From assembly GCA_016182425.1 (NCBI GenBank), contig JACPGP010000022.1:1-5395 (forward strand): a stretch of DNA of 5,395 nt. The letters are read 5' to 3'. Below are positions 1 to 4,791 of the stretch, piece after piece. Positions within the stretch are counted from its first letter, which is position 1. Each line of letters begins with the position of its first letter. Source of the stretch: Candidatus Levyibacteriota bacterium (GTDB lineage: Bacteria > Patescibacteria > Microgenomatia > Levybacterales > UBA12049). The position numbers and the translations under genes were made by a program. The notes under the pieces are model-generated. The model was not told the origin of the DNA. It saw nothing but the letters and a program-made list of their open reading frames with translations, and did no database searches.

Positions 1-339
1 GGGGCGATTATGCTGGCAAAAACAATTAACAACAAAACCAACGATCAAAAGACGCTTGCGCTTATGGACATAGAGATTAACAGAAATGCTTATGGTCGGC
101 AAACAGAATCATTCGAAAAAGATATAGATTCAAAAATTGGCAAGATGAGAGCAGTTTTTATTCGCGCGCCGAAGATAACTAAGATTGGTAAAAATATTTC
201 TGTTCTTGCTAAAAATGATGATGAGATTGTTGCCTGTGAAGAAAGAAGACAAAATTCATTTTATCTTGCCTGTACTTTTCATCCAGAATTAACTTCCACC
301 AAATTCCATGAGTACTTCTTTACAAATGTGGTAAAATAG
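1..339 (+). CDS. pdxT: Pyridoxal 5'-phosphate synthase glutaminase subunit PdxT, 3' part (5' end cut by window)
   Basis: PdxT hydrolyses glutamine and passes ammonia to PdxS, which builds PLP from ribose 5-phosphate and glyceraldehyde 3-phosphate (the DXP-independent vitamin B6 route, cytosolic). The reading frame is open from base 1, and the first residues (GAIMLAK) fit the stretch just after the nucleophile-cysteine motif (CAG) of this class I glutaminase, so the cysteine lies outside the window. Visible family marks are NAYGRQTESFE, the VFIRAP strand, and TFHPEL near the C-terminus. TFHPEL supplies the catalytic His (codon at 280) and Glu. About 112 residues are present; full proteins have roughly 190-200, so about 80 are missing. 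The ATG at 10 is internal, not the start. The stop at 337 is four bases before htpX. pdxS would be expected upstream but is not in view. Confidence 0.93.
   Translation, partial: GAIMLAKTINNKTNDQKTLALMDIEINRNAYGRQTESFEKDIDSKIGKMRAVFIRAPKITKIGKNISVLAKNDDEIVACEERRQNSFYLACTFHPELTSTKFHEYFFTNVVK
329..337 (+). promoter_or_regulatory. Candidate extended -10 promoter for htpX
   Basis: TGGTAAAAT fits an extended -10 (TGn followed by TAAAAT, 5 of 6 to TATAAT). It lies in the last codons of pdxT and ends six bases before the htpX ATG. No good -35 is seen 17 bases upstream (TGAGTA at 309-314). If active, transcription would start at about base 344, the A of the htpX start codon, giving a leaderless message. 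AT-rich hexamers arise by chance, so this is only a candidate. Confidence 0.35.
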
Positions 340-343
340 GGGT

Positions 344-1180
344 ATGGAAAACTATATAAAAACTATTTTTCTGTTAGGAGTTTTAAGTGTTATCCTGGTA
401 ACTGTTGGTGGTTTGCTTGGAGGTCAGCAAGGGGTATACATGGCATTTGCATTTGCCATGCTTATGAATGGCGTTTCGTATTTTTATTCCGATAAAATTG
501 CGCTTAAAATGAGCGGCGCAAAGCCTGTTTCCAAAAAAGACGCCCCGGCTTTATACCGAAGTGTGGAAAACTTGGCTAAAAAAATGCAGATTCCTGTTCC
601 TCGTGTCTATATGACGCCTGCCAACCAGGCCAATGCATTTGCCACAGGCCGTGATCCCTCCCATGCCTCTATTGCGGTTACATCTGGCATTATGGATATA
701 CTAACACCTGAAGAATTAGAAGCAGTTTTAGCTCACGAGTTGTCACACGTAAAAAACCGCGATATTCTTATTGCATCAATTGCCGCAGTATTAGCAAGCG
801 CTATTTCTTTTTTGGCAAATATGAGCTTTTATGGCGGTTTTGGCAGGCGCGACGAAGACAATCGGGGTAGTGGAGCGCTTGGGTTAGTATTGGCATTGCT
901 TGTGCCAATTGCCGCATCCTTAATTCAACTGGCAATTTCCAGAGAGCGGGAATTTGAAGCTGATGAATCCGGTGCTAAAACTATGGGTACTGGTAAGCCT
1001 TTAGCTAAAGCACTTATATCTATCCATGCATCAGCAAAGCATGCACCCTTAGCAACAAACCCGGCATTTTCTTCTTTGTATATTAGTAATCCGCTTGGTG
1101 GGCGCGGTGGAAATCTTCTTAATCTTTTTTCAACTCATCCGCCTGTTGAGGAACGGGTGAAGCGTTTGGAAAAAATATAA
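344..1180 (+). CDS. htpX: HtpX, membrane zinc metalloprotease (M48 family)
   Basis: HtpX is an inner-membrane protease that degrades misfolded or damaged membrane proteins, acting on the cytosolic side. The 278 residues match the usual family length (about 280-290). Two hydrophobic segments lie near the N-terminus (about 5-26 and 28-48). The zinc motif HELSH is at 131-135 within LAHELSHVKNRD. A hydrophobic pair follows at about 141-160 and 179-199, and the third zinc ligand is E203 in EREFEADESG. The conserved STHPPVEERV stretch is close to the C-terminus. The start ATG follows the pdxT stop by four bases. The purine run AGGGG before it ends one base from the ATG, too close for a normal Shine-Dalgarno, so expression is either by coupling to pdxT or from a leaderless message. 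The 3' end overlaps the convergent MsrQ-like gene by 46 bases. Confidence 0.95.
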   Translation: MENYIKTIFLLGVLSVILVTVGGLLGGQQGVYMAFAFAMLMNGVSYFYSDKIALKMSGAKPVSKKDAPALYRSVENLAKKMQIPVPRVYMTPANQANAFATGRDPSHASIAVTSGIMDILTPEELEAVLAHELSHVKNRDILIASIAAVLASAISFLANMSFYGGFGRRDEDNRGSGALGLVLALLVPIAASLIQLAISREREFEADESGAKTMGTGKPLAKALISIHASAKHAPLATNPAFSSLYISNPLGGRGGNLLNLFSTHPPVEERVKRLEKI

Positions 1181-1800
1181 ACACGAAAAATAATAACTAT
1201 AAGCATAGTTAACAAGACAAATAAACTGGCAGGTGGATATGACGGATTGGCAAGTTCGGGAGTTTGTTTTACAAGGCCCTGAAACCATCTTGTCCATCCC
1301 TCACTCTTCATAACCACCAGATGTAGAAAAATAAAGAGAAAGGCAATTTGCCCACTTATACTTAATCTTTTTCCCCACACAGTAGCGCCAAGTTCTTTTA
1401 TTTTGCTGTTGCGGGAAATATATGCCGTGTATACCCAAGTAATTACAGCAAGTACCCCAAAAGTAATAGGTAGCCATTCTTTGGTAAACCAAGAAACTGG
1501 AAATTTATTAGGCAAAAATAATGTTGAAATAACAACATGAATAAGAGCAAGTACAAAAGCCAAAAGCCCCATCTGGCGGCGAATCGTCATGCCTTTGGCA
1601 AAAAATGGAAACCTTTTAGACAGAGGGCCAATTAAAAGTGTGACACCAGCAAGAACTGTTGCGGTTGACCCAAAAACCTTGTTTATAATATAAAGATTAT
1701 AATATCCTCGTCTTGCAAAAAGGTATAGAGAGAAAAGCAGAAATATAAAAAGACCAATAGATATGCTTCTTATCCAGCGAGATTTATCCTTATTGCTCAC
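1135..1800 (-). CDS. MsrQ/YedZ-like heme-binding ferric-reductase-type transmembrane protein
   Basis: This 221-residue protein has about six hydrophobic helices (near 12-30, 38-60, 74-94, 108-128, 147-168 and 190-210). It resembles the ferric-reductase-like transmembrane domain family that includes MsrQ/YedZ, heme b proteins passing electrons from quinone or flavin to a periplasmic partner. Supporting marks are RRQMGLLAFVLALIH with H88 and the FLFIFLHLVV helix with H160, both likely heme ligands, plus the basic loop before each. There is no FAD/NAD(P)H domain, so it would be a membrane subunit only. No MsrP (molybdopterin methionine sulfoxide reductase) gene is next to it, so the name msrQ is withheld. 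The start is GTG at 1800: an in-frame stop lies 13 codons upstream and no other usual start codon occurs near. No Shine-Dalgarno precedes it. The last 15 codons run antisense into htpX. Confidence 0.8.
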   Translation of the reverse strand: MSNKDKSRWIRSISIGLFIFLLFSLYLFARRGYYNLYIINKVFGSTATVLAGVTLLIGPLSKRFPFFAKGMTIRRQMGLLAFVLALIHVVISTLFLPNKFPVSWFTKEWLPITFGVLAVITWVYTAYISRNSKIKELGATVWGKRLSISGQIAFLFIFLHLVVMKSEGWTRWFQGLVKQTPELANPSYPPASLFVLLTMLIVIIFRVYIFSKRFTRSSTGG

Positions 1801-1840
1801 ATATTGATTATAGACAATGCCAAGTGCCTTTTCAATATGT
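1799..1840. repeat. 9-bp perfect inverted repeat, candidate operator of the divergent promoters
   Basis: ACATATTGA at 1799-1807 is the exact reverse complement of TCAATATGT at 1832-1840. The arms are 24 bases apart, with centres 33 bp apart, about three helical turns, so both face the same side of DNA. One arm covers the start codon and the edge of the -10 of the minus gene. The other covers most of its -35 and the TG of the plus-strand extended -10. This is how a repressor site serving both directions would look. No regulator gene is adjacent, so the binding protein is unknown. Confidence 0.5.
1807..1835 (-). promoter_or_regulatory. Sigma-70-type promoter of the MsrQ-like gene
   Basis: Read on the minus strand, TTGAAA (1835-1830) and TATAAT (1812-1807) are separated by exactly 17 bases. 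That is 5 of 6 and 6 of 6 to consensus with ideal spacing, the best promoter in the window. The expected transcription start, seven bases past the -10, is base 1800, the G of the GTG start codon. The message would therefore have no 5' leader and no ribosome-binding site. Confidence 0.75.
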
Positions 1841-1846
1841 TATGAT
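1838..1846 (+). promoter_or_regulatory. Extended -10 promoter of the DUF5676-PRTase-SDR-hydrolase operon
   Basis: TGTTATGAT fits the extended -10 form TGnTATAAT with one mismatch in the hexamer. The -35 region 17 bases upstream (TGCCAA at 1818-1823) is poor, as is common for extended -10 promoters. A start near 1853 would give a leader of about 21 bases that begins at the purine-rich Shine-Dalgarno region. The hexamer lies five bases beyond the -35 of the divergent minus promoter, so the two are likely controlled together. Confidence 0.5.
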
Positions 1847-1852
1847 AAGTAA

Positions 1853-1869
1853 AAGGAGGGGAGGTGAGG
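1853..1869 (+). promoter_or_regulatory. Double Shine-Dalgarno region before the GTG start at 1874
   Basis: AAGGAGG (1853-1859) is followed by AGGTGAGG (1862-1869). The second lies about five bases before GTG 1874 and supports that start. The first is ten bases before an out-of-frame ATG at 1870 that opens a three-codon frame (Met-Cys-Ala-stop) overlapping the real start. An in-frame TGA at 1865 rules out any start further upstream. Confidence 0.6.
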
Positions 1870-1873
1870 ATGT

Positions 1874-2140
1874 GTGCTTAAATCAATTCCATTTGCCAAT
1901 GCGGTAACAACAGTGATGGCAGTAATGTATGTTGTGTGCGTTGTGCTTTCCTACGCCGCGCCCGACTTATTGTTTGATATTTTCCAACCTTGGTTTCATA
2001 CTATCAATATGCAAGCAATTAAAGCGTCCAAAATGGTCGGTCCTGAGAAATTACTCTTTGGATTGGTTACTTTAAGTGCTATAACATGGGTGACGACGTT
2101 TTTTTCTATTGAGCTATATAATCGTTGGGCAAAGAAATAA
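1874..2140 (+). CDS. Small two-helix membrane protein, DUF5676-like
   Basis: This is an 88-residue protein of unknown function. It has two clear hydrophobic helices, about residues 8-29 and 58-80. Between them is a short segment with PDLLFDIFQPWFH and a charged KASKMVGPEKL stretch, and the tail NRWAKK is basic. The opening (MLKSIPFANAV) and the TWVTT...LYNRWAK ending resemble the DUF5676 family, recognised from memory rather than by search. No enzymatic motif is seen, and the single Cys (about residue 22) lies inside the first helix, so metal binding cannot be argued. The GTG start is forced by the in-frame TGA at 1865 and supported by AGGTGAGG. It is the first gene of a four-gene operon and ends 16 bases before the phosphoribosyltransferase. 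Confidence 0.75.
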   Translation: MLKSIPFANAVTTVMAVMYVVCVVLSYAAPDLLFDIFQPWFHTINMQAIKASKMVGPEKLLFGLVTLSAITWVTTFFSIELYNRWAKK

Positions 2141-2156
2141 ATAAGGAGTCTGATGC

Positions 2157-2792
2157 ATGCACTTTTTAGATAGGAGTGATGCTGGTAAAAAACTAGCAAG
2201 GGCCCTTTTTGCAAAATATAAAGAAAAGGATGTTGTGGTTTTTGGACTTCCGCGAGGTGGAGTAATTACCGCGTTTGAGGTTTCTAAAAAACTAAAAGCG
2301 CCACTTAACATTGTTATTACCAGAAAAATTGGCCATCTACGTCAGCCAGAGTATGCCCTGGCCGCTGTTTCGGAAAACGGTCATCTGGTGGGGAAAGAGG
2401 AAGAGGTAAAATTGATTGATAAGGTGTGGTTTGAAAAAGAAGTAAAAAAAGAACAAAAGGAAGCAAAACGGAGGAAAAAGCTCTATCTGAGCGGCAGAAA
2501 ATCAGCAAAAGTTGCCGGTAAAATAGTAATTATTGTTGATGATGGCATTGCTACGGGATTGACAATAAAAGCGGCAATAAGAGAGATACAGCATCACAAT
2601 CCAAAATTTGTTGTGGTAGCAGCTCCTGTTGCCCCTTTAGATACGGTTTATGAGTTACAAAAAGAAGCAGATGATGTTGTTATCTTACACAAAGCATCTA
2701 ATTTTTATGCCATTGGTCAATATTATGACTCTTTCGAACAAGTATCAGATGAAGAAGTAATTCACATATTGGAGAAGGCGGGAAGGGGGTGA
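2157..2792 (+). CDS. Type I phosphoribosyltransferase, COG1926-like
   Basis: This 211-residue protein has the PRTase fold signature. The PRPP-binding loop is IVIIVDDGIATG at 123-134, with the paired acidic residues D128-D129. LPRGG at 31-35 matches the PPi-loop region, and KIGHLRQPEYALAA lies at 57-70. Residues 80-120 form a very Lys/Glu-rich helical insert that probably hoods the active site. The family is annotated only as predicted phosphoribosyltransferase, and the accepting base is unknown. In some bacteria, mycobacteria among them as I recall, this domain is fused to a dienelactone-hydrolase-like alpha/beta hydrolase, and a hydrolase gene is found two genes downstream here. The start is ATG 2157 with AGGAG (2144-2148) eight bases before it. 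An out-of-frame ATG at 2153 gives only six codons. Four bases separate its TGA from the SDR gene. Confidence 0.88.
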   Translation: MHFLDRSDAGKKLARALFAKYKEKDVVVFGLPRGGVITAFEVSKKLKAPLNIVITRKIGHLRQPEYALAAVSENGHLVGKEEEVKLIDKVWFEKEVKKEQKEAKRRKKLYLSGRKSAKVAGKIVIIVDDGIATGLTIKAAIREIQHHNPKFVVVAAPVAPLDTVYELQKEADDVVILHKASNFYAIGQYYDSFEQVSDEEVIHILEKAGRG

Positions 2793-2796
2793 TTGG

Positions 2797-3546
2797 ATGA
2801 GATTACAGGGAAAAGTTGCTATTGTTACAGGAGGAGGGACAGGGATAGGGCAAGGAATTGCTGTACTTTTTGCCAAAGAGGGAGCAAGTATTGTTGTTTT
2901 TGGTCGAAGACCAGAACCTCTTAATGAGACAGTGCAACTTATAAAACAGAAAGGTGGCAAGGCGATTGCCATTCCGACTGATGTTTCTTTGTTTGAACAG
3001 GTACAAAAGGCAGTCCAGCAGGTAGTTACTCAATTTGGTAAAATTGACATTTTAGTAAATAATGCAGGGGTTTATTTACCGCATGATGCTTTATCGGCCA
3101 GTGAAGAAGAGTGGAATACAGTAATGAGTATTGATCTTAAAGGGGTATGGACCTGCGCAAAAGCTGTGTTACCTCAGATGCTGAAAGCCGGAAGCGGGAA
3201 AATAGTCAACATTGCCTCAATTGCTGGGCTAATTGGGTTTGAACAATCTGCTGCCTACTGTGCGGCTAAAGGAGCAGTTGTTAATTTAACCCGCGAGATG
3301 GCACTTGATTACGCTCCCAAAGGAATCAATGTGAATGCCATTGCACCTGGTGTTATTGAATCAGATATGACAAAACCGTTTCTTTCGGAGGAGGCATCTA
3401 AGAAAAGTTTCTTAGATAAAACGCCGATTGGGCGAATTGGTAAACCAGAGGATATTGGTTACGCCGCAGTATATCTTGCTTCAAATGAATCAGATTTTGT
3501 GGTGGGGCATACATTGGTTGTTGATGGGGGTTGGACAATACGGTAA
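2797..3546 (+). CDS. Short-chain dehydrogenase/reductase (FabG / glucose-dehydrogenase-like SDR)
   Basis: This is a classical SDR of 249 residues, the normal length, and a soluble NAD(P)-dependent oxidoreductase. The TGGGTGIG dinucleotide loop is at 11-18, FGRR at 35-38 (arginines after strand 2 suggest NADP preference), NNAG at 88-91, and the catalytic S141, Y154 and K158 (YCAAK) at expected spacing. PGVIESDM follows at 184-191 and DGG close to the end. The position usually held by the fourth catalytic residue, Asn in an N-L-K-G context, appears as D113 (SIDLKG). The substrate cannot be read from sequence; FabG would normally sit with fatty-acid genes, which are absent. The start has AGGGGGTGA (2784-2792) four bases before it, overlapping the preceding stop. 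Its TAA shares one base with the next ATG. Confidence 0.93.
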   Translation: MRLQGKVAIVTGGGTGIGQGIAVLFAKEGASIVVFGRRPEPLNETVQLIKQKGGKAIAIPTDVSLFEQVQKAVQQVVTQFGKIDILVNNAGVYLPHDALSASEEEWNTVMSIDLKGVWTCAKAVLPQMLKAGSGKIVNIASIAGLIGFEQSAAYCAAKGAVVNLTREMALDYAPKGINVNAIAPGVIESDMTKPFLSEEASKKSFLDKTPIGRIGKPEDIGYAAVYLASNESDFVVGHTLVVDGGWTIR

Positions 3547-4607
3547 TGGACAGAAGACTTTTGATTGGGTTGTGTATAGTGCTTTTGGGTATTGTAATCT
3601 ACAGCAACACGTGGAAGCAGAGAAATTCTTCTGTTTTTGACAACAGAGCAAATAATCAAGGATTCGATCAGGGCGAAGCGGTTTTATTGGATAAAGAGAC
3701 AGAGCACCCACTACTTATTTCGGAGGGACGAAAAAAAGAGTATTCAGGAAGTGACTTGATGATTGAGGAAACCCTTTCCTCTGGAACAAATTATTCCCGC
3801 CATATTGCCTCGTACAAATCAGACGGGTTAAAAATTTATGGCCTTCTGACAGTTCCAATAGGGAATAAACCAAAAGACGGCTGGCCGGTGATTATTTTTA
3901 ATCATGGCTACATCCCTCCCAGCGAGTATCGCTCAACCGAGCGCTATGTTGCATATGTTGATGGTTTTGCACGGAATGGTTACATGGTATTTAAACCAGA
4001 TTACAGAGGACATGGTAATTCAGAGGGGTCGCCTTCTGGTGCATATGGGTCACCAGACTATACAACCGATGTACTTAGTGCAGTCGCATCACTGAAAAAA
4101 TATAAAGACGCTAATTCAAATAGAATTGGTATGTGGGGGCATTCATTGGGAGGGTTTCTGACGTTGCGATCAATGGTCATAAGTCGTGATGTCAAAGCAG
4201 GAGTTATTTGGGCAGGGGTGGTGGTGTCTTATCCGGATTTAATTAATCGTTGGAGAAGGGGAACACCTCCACCGTCACTTCCGACTGGCGCGCGTAGATG
4301 GCGCCAAGTGCTTATTGATACTTATGGCACGCCAGAAAAAAATCCAAAATTTTGGAATGCCATTTCGGCAAATAGTTTTCTTTCCGATATTTCAGGTCCA
4401 TTACAACTTCACCATGGCACCGCAGATACATCAGTTCCTTGGGAATTTTCAGAAGTCCTTTCAAAACAAATGAAGATGGCCTCAAGAGAAGTAGAGTATT
4501 ATGTATATAACGGAGACGATCACAACATAAGCAACAATTTTTCTTTGGCAATGCAGCGATCAGTTGCGTTTTTTGACAAATACCTCAAAGTCAATCTTGC
4601 TAACTAA
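3546..4607 (+). CDS. Membrane-anchored alpha/beta hydrolase (S9 / dienelactone-hydrolase-like)
   Basis: Counted from ATG 3546, the protein has 353 residues. MDRR is followed by a hydrophobic stretch (about 5-19) without a lipobox or clear cleavage site, so it is probably an N-terminal anchor placing the enzyme outside the membrane. A polar linker of about 60 residues precedes the alpha/beta hydrolase domain. That domain shows FNHGY (oxyanion strand, about 118-122), DYRGHGNSEG, the nucleophile elbow GHSLGG (198-203, Ser200), D294 in HHGTADTSVPW and H326 in GDDHN, giving a full Ser-Asp-His triad. The family includes esterases and peptidases; substrate is unknown. The start codon overlaps the SDR stop (TAATG), which implies translational coupling. 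An upstream in-frame TTG at 3531 was set aside. The -35 of the riboflavin operon promoter lies in its last codons, and no separate terminator follows. Confidence 0.88.
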   Translation: MDRRLLIGLCIVLLGIVIYSNTWKQRNSSVFDNRANNQGFDQGEAVLLDKETEHPLLISEGRKKEYSGSDLMIEETLSSGTNYSRHIASYKSDGLKIYGLLTVPIGNKPKDGWPVIIFNHGYIPPSEYRSTERYVAYVDGFARNGYMVFKPDYRGHGNSEGSPSGAYGSPDYTTDVLSAVASLKKYKDANSNRIGMWGHSLGGFLTLRSMVISRDVKAGVIWAGVVVSYPDLINRWRRGTPPPSLPTGARRWRQVLIDTYGTPEKNPKFWNAISANSFLSDISGPLQLHHGTADTSVPWEFSEVLSKQMKMASREVEYYVYNGDDHNISNNFSLAMQRSVAFFDKYLKVNLAN

Positions 4608-4625
4608 GATAAATTTGTGTAAAAT
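4597..4625 (+). promoter_or_regulatory. Promoter of the riboflavin operon
   Basis: TTGCTA (4597-4602) and TAAAAT (4620-4625) are 17 bases apart, 4 of 6 and 5 of 6 to the sigma-70 consensus. The predicted start is near 4632, at the first base-paired strand of the FMN aptamer, as expected for a riboswitch leader. The -35 overlaps the end of the hydrolase gene. Confidence 0.65.
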
Positions 4626-4630
4626 ATATA

Positions 4631-4751
4631 TATTCCTTCGGGGTTTTTGGTGTAAGTCCCAATCGGTGGTATAACCCACGAGTCTGAATAACATCGGACA
4701 TGATCTAGTGAGATTCTAGAGTCGACCGTATAGTCGGGATGAAAGGAGGAT
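4631..4751 (+). promoter_or_regulatory. FMN riboswitch (RFN element)
   Basis: The aptamer binds FMN and lowers expression of flavin genes. All six helices can be placed: P1 TTCCTT (4633-4638) with AAGGAG (4743-4748); P2 TTGG (4647-4650) with CCAA (4659-4662); P3 GTGG (4666-4669) with CCAC (4676-4679); P4 GTCTG (4682-4686) with CGGAC (4695-4699); P5 TCTAG (4704-4708) with CTAGA (4716-4720); and P6 CGAC (4723-4726) with GTCG (4733-4736). Conserved single-stranded blocks of the class are present: CTTCGGGG, CGGTGGTATAACCC, GTGAGATTC and CCGTATAGTCGGGATG. The gene directly downstream is riboflavin synthase, which confirms the call. An intrinsic terminator follows the aptamer by 10 bases, so control is most likely at transcription. 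Confidence 0.96.
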
Positions 4752-4761
4752 AACGTCAATT

Positions 4762-4784
4762 ACCCCGTGGAAACGGGGTTTTTT
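4762..4784 (+). terminator. Intrinsic terminator, expression platform of the FMN riboswitch
   Basis: ACCCCGT (4762-4768) pairs with ACGGGGT (4773-4779) as a 7-bp stem closed by a GGAA loop of GNRA type. A run of six T spans 4779-4784. It lies between the aptamer and ribE, so FMN binding should favour it. The left arm (ACCCCG) can instead pair with CGGGGT at 4639-4644 in the aptamer, a likely antiterminator. It may also stop read-through from the upstream hydrolase operon, which has no terminator of its own. Confidence 0.85.
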
Positions 4785-4791
4785 AATGCTT

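Noticed and set aside
1194..1211. TAACTAT-AAGC-ATAGTTA hairpin followed on the minus strand by a T-rich stretch, as a terminator.
   Set aside because: The stem is almost all A-T, the T-run is interrupted, and it lies within codons of a hydrophobic helix of the MsrQ-like gene, upstream of its stop.
1996..3033. Several open frames of 60-80 codons on the minus strand across the DUF5676, PRTase and SDR genes.
   Set aside because: They lie opposite well-supported genes, show no recognisable domain, and have Cys/Pro/Ser-rich composition typical of antisense shadow frames.
3531..3545. TTG at 3531 as an earlier start of the alpha/beta hydrolase.
   Set aside because: GGGGG directly abuts the TTG with no spacing, while ATG 3546 overlaps the SDR stop as TAATG and gives a better N-terminus (MDRR plus hydrophobic anchor).
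4573..4578. Perfect TTGACA inside the end of the hydrolase gene as a -35 box.
   Set aside because: No -10-like hexamer lies 16-18 bases downstream; TTGCTA at 4597 with TAAAAT at 4620 has correct spacing and puts the start at the riboswitch.
4715..4726. TCTAGAGTCGAC looks like the XbaI-SalI part of a cloning-vector polylinker.
   Set aside because: It fits the end of P5, the P5-P6 joint and the start of P6 of the FMN riboswitch, with both stems paired as expected, and flanking bases do not continue the polylinker.
4739..4753. ATG at 4739 opening a four-codon peptide (Met-Lys-Gly-Gly-stop) as a leader peptide.
   Set aside because: It coincides with the conserved GGATG of the FMN aptamer, has no Shine-Dalgarno, and needs no coding explanation.
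4786..4791. ATG 4786 as the ribE start, adding Met-Leu.
   Set aside because: It cannot be excluded, but RibE proteins nearly always begin MFTGII, which matches ATG 4792.
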